This document shows, in pieces, positions 53,607-62,299 of a stretch of DNA of 64,000 nt. The stretch lies in NCBI GenBank assembly GCA_009760885.1, contig CM019721.1, positions 16,788,196-16,852,195 on the forward strand. The letters are read 5' to 3'. The position numbers were made by a program, and so were the translations under genes. Positions within the stretch are counted from its first letter, which is position 1, and every line of letters begins with the position of its first letter. The notes under the pieces are model-generated. The model made no database searches. It worked only from the letters and a program-made list of their open reading frames with translations, and was not told the origin of the DNA. The stretch comes from Achatina immaculata (Eukaryota; Mollusca; Gastropoda; Stylommatophora; Achatinidae).

Positions 53607-55419
53607 TCATTCATTCCTTTGCATGTCCCTTGCGGAACTTTGCCTCCCAAACAGCACTCCTGTAGGCCTCTCGGTTGTGAGCAAGATGGCCTGCTGCTGC
53701 TGCATCCATTTCCAGATCATCAACGATGTCTTGCAGCCATCTTCGTTTCGGTCTTCCTCTCTTTCTTTTTCCCATTATGTATCCTTCCAATATGGTCTTC
53801 TCTAAATTATCATGACGTTTAATGTGGCCAAAATATTTAAGTTTTCTCTCTTTAATCCTCTTTACTAGCCAGCCTTCTTCAATATTAAGCTCTTGCAGTA
53901 TAGATATATTTGTTCTTTTTTGTGTCCACGATATTTGGAGAACTCTTCTATAGCATTTACATTCAAAGGCATTTATGTGCTTCTCAGCTGTTTTGTTAAG
54001 TGTCCAGGTCTCACAGGCATATGTTGCGATGGGAAAGATGCATGCCCTTAAAAATCTTATTTTTGTGGTTCTGTCTGCTCCTCTCCACAGATTCTTTATT
54101 TGTTTTACTTTCTGAAGAGCAATAGATGTCCTCCTTTTAATTTCCCTCATTGTATCTCCATTATTAGTTAGTAGTGATCCAAGATATTCAAAACTCTCCA
54201 CTTCTTCCAGTTTTTCCGCATTGATACATATTTCAGTTGCCTTGTTTGTTTTGTCAGTTGTCATCACTTTAGTTTTCTTTGCATTAAGATAGAGGTTCTG
54301 CTCTTCGCTGTTCTTGCGGACTGACATAATTAGTTTTTCCATTCCTTCTTGTGTTGTGGACAGCAATACTGTGTCATCAGCATATCTAATCTCTGGTATT
54401 TCATAACCTCCAACTGTTATGGCATCGTAATATTCTTTGTCTACATCTTCTCTAACATTCCTCATTATATTTTCAGTATACAAGTTAAATAAGTAGGGTG
54501 ACAATATGCACCCCTGACGGACCCCTTGTTTTATGTCAAACCAACTTGTTGTTTCACCATTTATTCTTACTGCTGCTTGTTGGTCTAAATACAGCAGTGA
54601 TGTTAATTGTATCAAATGTGTTGGAAATCCCATTTTTTCCATTATTTCCCAAAGTTTCTGGTGTTGTACACAATCAAATGCCTTTGAGTAGTCTATAAAG
54701 GATAAATATAGATTCACATTAAACTCCCTGCATTTCTCTATTATTAATCTTAGATTGAATATATGATCTCTTGATCCTCTTCCTTGCCTGAAGCCAGCTT
54801 GGACCATATTGACTTCTTCTTCTATTTTCTTTCGAAGTCTACCCATTATGATTTTTAACAGAATTTTACTGGCATGACTAATCAGGGCAACAGTTCTGTA
54901 GTTGGTGCATAATTTCAGGTTACCCTTTTTTGGCAGTGGAATGAATACAGTTCTTTTCCATTCTTTTGGCCAAATACCTGAATGCCATATCTTTTTACAT
55001 AGTGCATGATAGATTGTTGCACACTCCTTTCCTCCTGCTTTAATAAATTCAGCGGTTATCTCATCACATCCTGGTGATTTACCATTTTTCAGACTCTTTA
55101 TTGCCCATAAAACTTCTTCCATTGTCGGCTCGGGTTCTTTCTCCTGCAATAATAATTCACACTGTTGATTTCTGCTTCCACAGTCGGTTGTTTCATACAT
55201 TCTTTTGCAATATTCCTTCCATCTTTCCAGAATTTCCTCTGTCTCTGTCAGGGTATTCCCCATCTCATCACAAATTACATTTAGCTTAGGTGTGACATTT
55301 CTCGTCAATGTCTTCATTTCTTTAAACATTTCACTATCTCTTCCACACCTCTGATGTTCTTCTATTCTTTCACAACAATCTTGTATGTATTGTTTTTTGT
55401 CTTTTCTTATGTTTCTTCG
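53607..55419 (-). mobile_element. Young RTE-A copy, 1.8 kb, with 11-bp target duplication
   Basis: TACGCCTTAAT at 53596-53606 and 55420-55430 are identical and bound the insertion. It is 5'-truncated in the linker (VRRNIRKDKKQY), fully open down to the stop at 53611, and ends with GAATGAAT. Orientation is the same as the host gene. The right duplication lies 18 nt beyond the splice donor of the host exon at 55449-55613. Confidence 0.95.
53611..55329 (-). CDS. RTE-A reverse transcriptase, open frame (572 aa, open to 55419)
   Basis: The longest intact LINE frame in the window. It shows NGKSPGCDEITAEFIKAGG at 82-100, EWKRTVFIPLPKKGN, QAGFRQGRGSRDHIFNLRL, SFIDYSKAFDCVQHQKLW at 210-227, [19 protein letters not shown], the catalytic [11 protein letters not shown] at 314-324, FEYLGSLLTNNGD, and KYFGHIKRHD and KRGRPKRRWLQDI near the end, finishing RKGHAKE. 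All catalytic residues are present, but the endonuclease is missing, so the copy is not autonomous. The ATG is internal; codons continue upstream to the insertion edge. Confidence 0.92.
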   Translation of the reverse strand: MFKEMKTLTRNVTPKLNVICDEMGNTLTETEEILERWKEYCKRMYETTDCGSRNQQCELLLQEKEPEPTMEEVLWAIKSLKNGKSPGCDEITAEFIKAGGKECATIYHALCKKIWHSGIWPKEWKRTVFIPLPKKGNLKLCTNYRTVALISHASKILLKIIMGRLRKKIEEEVNMVQAGFRQGRGSRDHIFNLRLIIEKCREFNVNLYLSFIDYSKAFDCVQHQKLWEIMEKMGFPTHLIQLTSLLYLDQQAAVRINGETTSWFDIKQGVRQGCILSPYLFNLYTENIMRNVREDVDKEYYDAITVGGYEIPEIRYADDTVLLSTTQEGMEKLIMSVRKNSEEQNLYLNAKKTKVMTTDKTNKATEICINAEKLEEVESFEYLGSLLTNNGDTMREIKRRTSIALQKVKQIKNLWRGADRTTKIRFLRACIFPIATYACETWTLNKTAEKHINAFECKCYRRVLQISWTQKRTNISILQELNIEEGWLVKRIKERKLKYFGHIKRHDNLEKTILEGYIMGKRKRGRPKRRWLQDIVDDLEMDAAAAGHLAHNREAYRSAVWEAKFRKGHAKE

Positions 55420-55448
55420 TACGCCTTAATAACTAAATAAATGCTCAC

Positions 55449-55613
55449 TTCAACTTTCATTTCATATCTGTGGTGGCAATCAATGGCCCTGTCAAACATA
55501 TCATGTTCAACAAGAACACGAATGGCACGTCCAAACATGCCAACCTTCTCCAAACATCGACTTGCATCATTTACTTTCTGCGCACGGATGTACTGAACAG
55601 AAGCATCCTCAAA
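55449..55613 (-). CDS. TRANK1-like: TRANK1-like exon, 55 codons (TPR-like)
   Basis: The acceptor CCATTAATAG is followed in phase 0 by FEDASVQYIRAQKVNDASRC, then LEKVGMFGRAIRVLVEHDMF, DRAIDCHHRYEMKVE, with donor GAA followed by GTGAGC in phase 0. It matches the TRANK1 segment 'RDAAYFYKRSQCYKDAFRCFEQIQEFDLALKMY', TPR-like paired helices. The RTE-A insertion begins 18-28 nt beyond the donor. Confidence 0.92.
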
Positions 55614-55884
55614 CTATTAATGGAACAAAAAAAATGCATTTGTTATATGACAAAATTAAAACACTCAAATATGGTCTTCTTAAATCTAGGAATTAGCATC
55701 ATCGCACTTGGGGCACACTCATATAATGTTCTACTCTTTGTTTCAGTAACCACCTGAGAGTATGAACACTAACAGTGCCAGTCAGCTGTTGGTTCTGACA
55801 ACCTCGAATTCTACCAGCCAGCCACCCAGCTCTTTCTTCCCTCTCCTCATACTCGTTTTTAATCCCCTGTAGATATACTGTCAA

Positions 55885-55998
55885 CACATGCCATCTCCTT
55901 CTCCGGATGGTTTGATGTCCAGTTTGTTAAGAAAAAAAGTCACATGCCATCTCCTCCTCCGGATGGTTTGATGTCCAGTTTGTTAAGAAAAAAAGTCA
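55885..55998. repeat. 56-bp tandem duplication, two copies
   Basis: CACATGCCATCTCCT at 55885 and 55941 starts two nearly identical units that both contain CCGGATGGTTTGATGTCCAG and GTTAAGAAAAAAAGT. Confidence 0.95.
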
Positions 55999-56254
55999 CA
56001 GTTTCTTCTTTTTCACATTCAAGTGCTAGGCTATGTTAAATCTGGAGGCCAATCATTAAAATAAAGTCCAAGTTTTCTCTGAATTTTCTGTGGCAGCCTA
56101 TAGCTTCTGCCATGGTTCTAGCTCTGTGGCCAGCTCCAAATATTTAAGTCTGAAAATGCTGGATGCTCATAATCACAGTTTGTAAAGATTATACATTTCT
56201 AATAACTGGAAACACTGTTCAGTGTGAAACAATATGAAGGCAAAAATGATCAAA

Positions 56255-56420
56255 ATCCCTGTTTCCATGCCATTAAAGCATATTGGGGATTTGGTGTTAG
56301 GTCCATATTTCCAAGACCTTTGGGATATGAAAGTGTGATGTGGTTAATATCATGCCTGGCCACATTTACCTTCCCAGATTTCTCTGGTACTCTTTTTTTT
56401 TTAAGAGGCTGGGTGGACCC
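56255..56420 (-). mobile_element. SINE fragment of the 45-kb family
   Basis: Shares CCATGCCATTAAAGCATATT, GGGGAT, CCAAGACCTTTGGG and TTTCTCTGGTAC with the SINE at 45045-45325. The tRNA-like head is missing. Confidence 0.75.
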
Positions 56421-56619
56421 CTGGACAATTTTTGTTATGGTACACCTTGTATAAATACTTTTGTTCTATCTGACATTAAACTGAGATTAAAATAATTCAT
56501 GATAATTCCAAATGCTGACATACTCTTTTTATCATGAAGAGTTGTGGTGTAATGGAGACTGAAGCTGAAAAAGAATATGAAAAATATTAGAGCCAGACAG
56601 TCATATATTTTAGGATATA

Positions 56620-58312
56620 CAGCCAAACCCACTTAATATCACATCGCTTTATGCCACAACCTGGATATTGTCACAGAAATTTGTATCCCCAGCCAATTCC
56701 CATAAGTAATTAATGGGCTTTACTCCCATTAATATCTCCCCGCTTATTAGCACAAATCGGTTACTGTCACAGTATTTTTGCACCCGGGGGAGTTAAAGAC
56801 TCCGCTTTGTATCACAAACTGGGCGAGTCCAAGCTATAAATGTCTCACAAAGCCTTATAATTTTGTGACCATTAAAGAAGGGGTTGGCTGTTTGATCACT
56901 GAGTACGTGCCACATCAACCTTTTGAACATGTGGGCATCAAAGTTCAGTTGGTGTGAATGAAAGGCTTACTATGATCATCCTTTCAAAATAACGGGATTA
57001 AAAATTAGCTTCTTTCAATCATTGTTTGAGTTCTTTATCAAGATACAGACAGCGTTAAGTTGGCAATGCAAGTTGATAGTTGATCAATCTCGAGTAGTGT
57101 GCTGTGAATCATATAACTGGGAACTTCTCTCTGGTTCTTGCTGTGATAGATTATGGCTACTAAATGCAAACACGTTAATCTGGATTTAAGCTCTAAAATG
57201 GATATTCTCAAGCAAGTTGATGAAAAAGTTATGAGAAAGGACATAGCAGATGAATTTGAAATTGACATTTCAACTGTACTGAAACTTGTTAAAAACCAAG
57301 ACAAAACTGAACGAGACTGAAAACTCATCTTTAGTTAGGTCAAACTGTAAGCAAAGGTGAGCGAGTTCTTAACTGTGTGCTCTACTAAAAGGGTTCTGCA
57401 CAGCTGCCTGTGTGTGGTCCTATGCTGGCAGAAAGTTTTGTGAAAGAAATGGACATGCCTGACTGGAAGTATTCGAATATCTTTCTTGAGCACTTTAAGA
57501 AATGCCACAACATAACATTTAAGGCTGGTTCAGGTGAAGCAGCTTGAGTTAACACCGGTGTCATTAATGACTGGATTACATGTTTGCCCAAAATTTTGGA
57601 TGCTTGCAGCCAAGATGACATTTTTAACAAGGATGAAACAGACATGTTTTATAAACTGCTAATGAACAGAATTTTCTGCTTTTGTGATGAGATGAGAAAT
57701 ATATGGTGGCAAATGAGCTAAGGATCATTTAACAGCTGTTGTGTGCTGTAATATGTTTGCCCTGAGAAGACTCTGCTTCTTGTTATCAGAAAGTCACAAA
57801 ATCTGTGGCTCTTCAATAATGTAAAGAACCTGCCCATCACTTACAAGGCCAACCAACATGCATGGATAACAAGTTAACTGTTTAAGGACTGGGTCATTTC
57901 TTTCGATAACAAAATGAACTGAATGAATAGAAAAAGTTTTGTTGTTCATTGATAACTGTCCAGTGCACACTGACATCACCAAGCTGATAGCTACAAAACT
58001 TGTTTTCCTGTCACCTAACATAACCAGCATGCTGCAGCCATGAGACCAAGGTATCATTTACACCTTCAAGTACAGAAAGTGAAATAATGCATCATGTGCT
58101 GCATGCTGTGGAACAAAAGCGTGTTGTCAAGATCGACATCAAGATAGCAATTAATTTTTTGCATGCTGCATGGAACAGTATCAGTCAGTGAAAGATTAAA
58201 GTTGCTTTATCCCAGTTAATGCCCTTGTAATGGACTCTGCTTAATGTCAACTCTGCTTAATGTCACCATATTCTGAATGTCCCGATGATGTGACATTAAG
58301 TGGGTTTTACTG
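56620..58312 (+). mobile_element. Tigger/pogo-type DNA transposon, 1.69 kb, with terminal inverted repeats
   Basis: Ends are inverted: the left end CAGCCAAACCCACTTAATAT (56620-) matches the inverse of the right end CAGTAAAACCCACTTAATGT (58312 leftward), each flanked by TA (56618-56619, 58313-58314), the normal target duplication of this superfamily. Inside, after the sequence around 57153, lies a decayed transposase. CAG-type ends and the pogo-like transposase agree. Confidence 0.9.
57153..58080 (+). pseudogene. Tigger-like transposase, broken
   Basis: It starts MATKCKHVNLDLSSKMDILK and QVDEKVMRKDIADEFEI, a CENP-B-type helix-turn-helix that binds the element ends. After stops come LERFKKCHNITFKAG-like, VNTGVINDWITCLPKILDAC, DDIFNKDETDMFYKLL (first catalytic Asp in NKDET) and, near 57950, LFIDNCPVHTDITKL, ATKLVFLSPNITSMLQP and DQGIIYTFK. 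This order is that of pogo/Tigger DDE transposases. At least six stops or frameshifts; no activity expected. Confidence 0.85.
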
Positions 58313-58593
58313 TATATTGATGAATTATACATAGAAAACCATACTGGAAAGAAAGTTCACAATGATAGGATGACATGGTGACCCAGGTACTGATTAATGG
58401 ACAACATCACAGCTGGTCAGTCAGTCAAGGTCAGGTGCACCATCAAGATATGAGATAAAGCAAGATGGCGATTTATATGCAGCCAGCCTTCATTTGATGT
58501 TAAGAGGACTGATTCACTGTGAGCAAGAGGTGCTTTCACAGACTCATTTCTGGTAATGAAAGCTTTGTAAACACAATTTATTTTAATTATTAC

Positions 58594-58810
58594 CTGTCCA
58601 TTCTTTTCAAAAGCAAGTGCAGCAAGAAGAAATTCCCGTGCATTCTGGAAACATGCTGATGCTCGAAGTAGGTCACTACAGTTTACAAACTGTATTCCAG
58701 CTTTGAAATATGCGTCTCTCATTGCCCTTGGTGTGTGCCTCATTCTGGATGCCTCCAAGGCAGTTTGGTATGCTAAGGCCAACTTCTCTCTGTCTGGTTG
58801 TTCAGCCAGT
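58594..58810 (-). CDS. TRANK1-like: TRANK1-like exon, 72 codons (TPR-like)
   Basis: The acceptor ACTATGTAAAG is followed in phase 2 by LAEQPDREKLALAYQTALEA, SRMRHTPRAMRDAYFKAGIQ and RASACFQNAREFLLAALAFE, with donor GGACAG followed by GTAATA in phase 0. It matches the TRANK1 segment 'EKEKLALAHDTALSMKSKKVSPKEK...AKEFQLSAQLCERLGK'. The acceptor lacks a strong pyrimidine tract. Confidence 0.92.
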
Positions 58811-59049
58811 CTTTACATAGTAAAATGAACACATCACATGGACATTTACATACTAAATTAAAAAAATTAAATGTCTATTATATTTCCAAATTTGTCTTAA
58901 ATGTTTTCCATTTACACTTCCTTTCAATTGTCTAGTGTTTGTGCACTAAAGCTATAAGATTTTTGTCTTTTCTGCAATGTTCTTCAAATCAGACTGAAAC
59001 AATACTACATATATAGTGGGTAAATGTTTTTCTAATGTAGCAAAACAAT

Positions 59050-59860
59050 AGTGTATCTTATTATATGGAAGTGAATCATGGACAATAGGCAAGTCTGCAC
59101 AAAAGTCATTGGAAGCAGCAGAAAAGTGGTTTATTAGAAGAATGTTGAGAATTCCCTGGACAGTAAAATTAACTAATGGAGAATATTTGAGAAGAGCTGG
59201 AGATACGAAAAAATCTTGTCAAAAAATATAAAAAATAAGAGAGAGACAATATAGTTTCATAGGATATGCAATGAGAAGAGGGGGCATTGAAAATATTATA
59301 ACAACAAGAAAAATAGAAGGAAGAATAGCCAGGGGAAGACTGAGAGAAATGATACTGGACAGTCTGATGAGATGGAACAATTTTTTATAAATAGGAAACT
59401 ACGAGATTTTGGTACGGTAAAGTAAGATAACAAATATTGTAGGATTAAACCTCGAAAAAATCGTAGACAAAGCACTTTAGTGAGACGTGAGAGAAAGAAA
59501 AATCACAAGAGAATTACCTGGGATTCGAACACAGACTCCGGTAGGACGAGCAGCCGTCTAGCCACGAGAGAACAGCGTACTATCGACTTAGCCAACTAGC
59601 ACCCCAAAAAAGGTGTTTTGTTGACAAAGTCTTTAGTAACCGCTCAGCAGACATGAGAGATCGTGACACCCGGAAAGAAACGAGGTCGTGACACACAGAA
59701 ATTCCGTTAAATTCATTACTGACTCTCTAGTCTGATGAGATGGTGTGAGAGGAGATCAACAACTGAGCTAATGGCCTGCATGAAGGATCATGTACTCTGG
59801 AGAAGCATAATAGCCAATGCCAATCGGCACAGCACCCAATGATGATTATGAGTGAAATAC
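59050..59860 (+). mobile_element. RTE-C 3' end split by a SINE
   Basis: Pieces 59050-59375 and 59744-59860 encode [32 protein letters not shown] and [28 protein letters not shown] of RTE-C, with frameshifts, and end in ATGATGATTATGAG. The family matches the copy at 3199-4262. Confidence 0.85.
59376..59728 (-). mobile_element. tRNA-derived SINE, 353 bp, with 15-bp target duplication
   Basis: AGTCTGATGAGATGG at 59361-59375 and 59729-59743 bounds the insertion. On the minus strand about 90 bp precede a tRNA-like region: A box TTGGCTAAGTCGATAG and B box GTGTTCGAATCCC, then a body of about 170 bp ending near ATAAAAAATTGTT. It differs in sequence from the SINE at 45045-45325. The 5' leader before the tRNA part contains two similar GTGTCACGA blocks. 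Confidence 0.88.
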
Positions 59861-60164
59861 TACCAGTATGTGCCTTGACAGTGTTAAGTCTTCCTAAGTG
59901 AACATTTATATCACAAAATTACACATGCAGATTGAAGACAGGTGTAACCATCCCTCAACCCTTCTTTTCACCAAACTGGTCCCATGAGATGCTGACATTA
60001 GGCTCACATTGGTGCCAATGGCAACCACACAGGATGTTGACTGTGTGAACTTTTGTTCTGGGGGGACGCTGGATAGTTTTCACAATCCACTCTGCATTGT
60101 ACTTGATCTTAATGTTCAATAATGGATTCTATCACAAAATCTTATTTTACTTTGCAATTATTAA

Positions 60165-60650
60165 ATGGGTAGTGACACAGAAAACATACGGCATCACCAT
60201 CATTACTGACTCTCTAAATCTATTAAGGAAAGTGAACAAAAAGCCATTAGAAGTGAATGGCAAGAAATAATAAATCCCACATAAAAAACATAACATGGAT
60301 ATACTCTCCAAGTCATGCTGGAATTGACAGAAATAACAAAGCTGACCAGCTAGCAGCAAGAGCCAAACCAGAGGGCCTCATCAAAATGGACAAATCAGTC
60401 CTATACAAATCCATCAAGCATCACCTTGATGAACAAAAGGAAAGTATCTTCCTTCAAAGTACCTATCACATACAACTCAGTGCCATGGACAGTGGTTGTA
60501 AATTCCAACAAAATGCTAGATCACAGGCAACACACAATCAACATAACATTGGAGTCATCTCCCTAAAAACACTGAAGGAAATCCAGATGTTAAAGGCCAA
60601 ACATGTATGAGCATGCCCCAAGTGTAATGAAGCTGGTCCCCAGGAGCAGC
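60165..60650 (+). pseudogene. Degenerate RNase H fragment of a retroelement
   Basis: TDSLNLLRKVNKKPLE and, in another frame, WIYSPSHAGIDRNNKADQLA with the NIGVISLKTL segment are typical of the RNase H domain end that often appears as isolated fragments in animal genomes. A frameshift and stops separate the parts. The first catalytic part is missing. Confidence 0.7.
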
Positions 60651-60689
60651 AACAGAGCTAGGCCCCTTTTTTACAGTTACAGGTGAAAT

Positions 60690-60930
60690 TTTTCCTGTGT
60701 TATCTTTCAAAAGATACCAACAGTAGAGAACTGACAGCTAGAAAGAATACTGAACTGAACAGTTTATTTAAATCCCAATCAATTATAAATGTCTTGAAAC
60801 TGAACAGACTATGCTGGCTAGCCGTGTAGAATGAATAGAAGAGAACAGACAAATGAAAATTTTCGATGCACAAAAGATGAGGGAAACAAGACCAAGGGAT
60901 AGACCAAGACTGAGATGAACAAACATTTTA
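60690..60930 (+). mobile_element. Family E LINE C-terminal fragment
   Basis: Plus-strand pieces NTELNSLFKSQSIINVLKLN, RLCWL, MKIFDAQKMRETRPRDRPRL resemble the antisense fragment at 36553-37070. Strongly decayed. Confidence 0.6.
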
Positions 60931-60984
60931 AATGTGCTTAACACAAGCTCAGCACAAGTAAATTTTCTTTTTTATCATGTTTTT

Positions 60985-61308
60985 ATTGAATTCAAGAACA
61001 ACACAGAGATAAGACAGATGAGCAAACAACAACTTGTCTCATGGGTGATTAGAAAAAGAAGATGGGCATGTGATGAGAAGAAACAATCAGAGAATCCCAA
61101 AACAAGCTATCAAGTGGAACATAAAAGGCCGAAGAAAAAAAAGTCGACCACGTGAAACTCTAAAGAGGACATTGTTAAGAGAAGCCAGTTTAGTGGGCAT
61201 AACATCCCTTGATGATGTTGAAAAGTTTGCTGAAAACAGGAAAACTTGGAAAACTACCAATAAAGACCTATGTGACGTTTAAAAGTACAGGAAGGATGTA
61301 AGATGTTT
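60985..61308 (+). mobile_element. RTE-B 3' end fragment
   Basis: EFKNNTEIRQMSKQQLVSWV, MRRNNQRIPKQAIKWN, SRPRETLKRTLLREASLVG and ENRKTWKTT, ending DLCDV, then GTACAGGAAGGATGTAAGAT. A 14-bp region after RKRRW is deleted relative to other copies, causing a frameshift. Confidence 0.85.
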
Positions 61309-61373
61309 TCAAGGAATCTTCATATGAAACAAATCACATAAAACTGTGTATAGGGTTGAAAAAAAAATCTTGC

Positions 61374-61473
61374 CTGTAACACTTTGCTGCTACTGTGTAC
61401 AGCTTCTGATTCATGTACTTGTCTCCAGCAAGTTTCCACTCTTCAGCACTTGATCTGTTTGCAAACATGATTG
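61374..61473 (-). CDS. TRANK1-like: TRANK1-like exon, 33 codons, followed by a GC donor
   Basis: The acceptor CATTCTTTACAG is followed in phase 1 by AIMFANRSSAEEWKLAGDKY, then MNQKLYTVAAKCYR. It matches the TRANK1 segment 'STPAEWIAQGDYYAKHQCWKVAAKCYQ'. The only donor that keeps phase is TACAG followed by GCAAGA, a GC-type 5' splice site, and the exon joins in phase 2 with the next exon (58594-58810). No GT donor fits nearby. Confidence 0.9.
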
Positions 61474-61589
61474 CTGTAAAGAATGATGTAAAGTGGGCTA
61501 AACTCATAAGCCTTTCTTAGTTGTAAAACTCATGCTTTTATGATATAAAAAAGTCACAGTTATGCAATATTGTAGATTTTGGAACTCAC

Positions 61590-61817
61590 CTTCATTAACA
61601 TTCTCACATTCCTCAGTTCCCATACATTTGACCAGCCCTCTGGCCTTGAAATATTCAAACATTGGTGCACGCTTTTCATCATCTTCATCAAATATCCACA
61701 CATTAACTCGGGCACGGGTTATGGCTGTGTATAAATGCTTGAGTTCTGAATTGAGAACTTTGTGCAGATTTGGCTCAAACTGTAAAGGCCGAGTCTTAAG
61801 TGATTGAGCAAGAGCAT
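61590..61817 (-). CDS. TRANK1-like: TRANK1-like exon, 76 codons, helicase motif VI
   Basis: The acceptor TTTATCATCAG is followed in phase 1 by ALAQSLKTRPLQFEPNLHKV, then LNSELKHLYTAITRARVNV and WIFDEDDEKRAPMFEYF, and donor GAAG followed by GTGAGT in phase 1. YTAITRAR is the last motif of UvrD/Rep-type (superfamily 1) helicases, where the arginines contact ATP. The sequence WIFDE.DEKRAP is specific to the TRANK1 group and identifies the gene. Confidence 0.95.
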
Positions 61818-62066
61818 CTGATGATAAATTAATGAATTACTTTTGTAAAACCAGTTAACACATGGCATTCATTAAAATACATGTAAATATTGCATGGTAA
61901 TGCAGAGGAACAGTAAAAATATGAAGACGCAATGAGGAAGCACACTATGATTACTAATTAAGTAAATAGTGATAACAAAAGGATAATGACAGAAACACTT
62001 AAAACTACGTGTACTTAAAATGTACATATAAATTGCGACATATTAAAAGAAGGTAATAATAGTTAC
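61818..62066. other. Short intron, no element seen
   Basis: Intron of 249 bp between two helicase exons with standard GT and AG ends and no recognisable insertion. Confidence 0.8.
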
Positions 62067-62240
62067 CTATAACAATTTCCACCAGGCTGTCTAAATTACA
62101 ATGTTTTGTTTCTGTCTGAGCAATTTTTCTGAGAAAATCACTGACCACTCTCCATTCCTTTTTTGCCTGTGATAGACAGATGTCAGAAATAATGTACTTG
62201 ACTGGAGAAGAAAGAAAGTTTTTCTTATCTGGCAGAGAGC
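62067..62240 (-). CDS. TRANK1-like: TRANK1-like exon, 58 codons, upstream of helicase motif VI
   Basis: The acceptor CACTTAAAACAG is followed in phase 1 by SLPDKKNFLSSPVKYIISDI, then AKKEWRVVSDFLRKIAQTET and LDSLVEIVI, and donor ATAG followed by GTAACT in phase 1. It matches the TRANK1 segment '...YKEWKIISSF...RPLVEV' just before the motif VI exon. The rest of the helicase and the ankyrin part must lie beyond the right edge. Confidence 0.88.
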
Positions 62241-62299
62241 CTGTTTTAAGTGGCACTTATTTTAATGATTATAGAGATGAAATAATTTACATAGAGATT

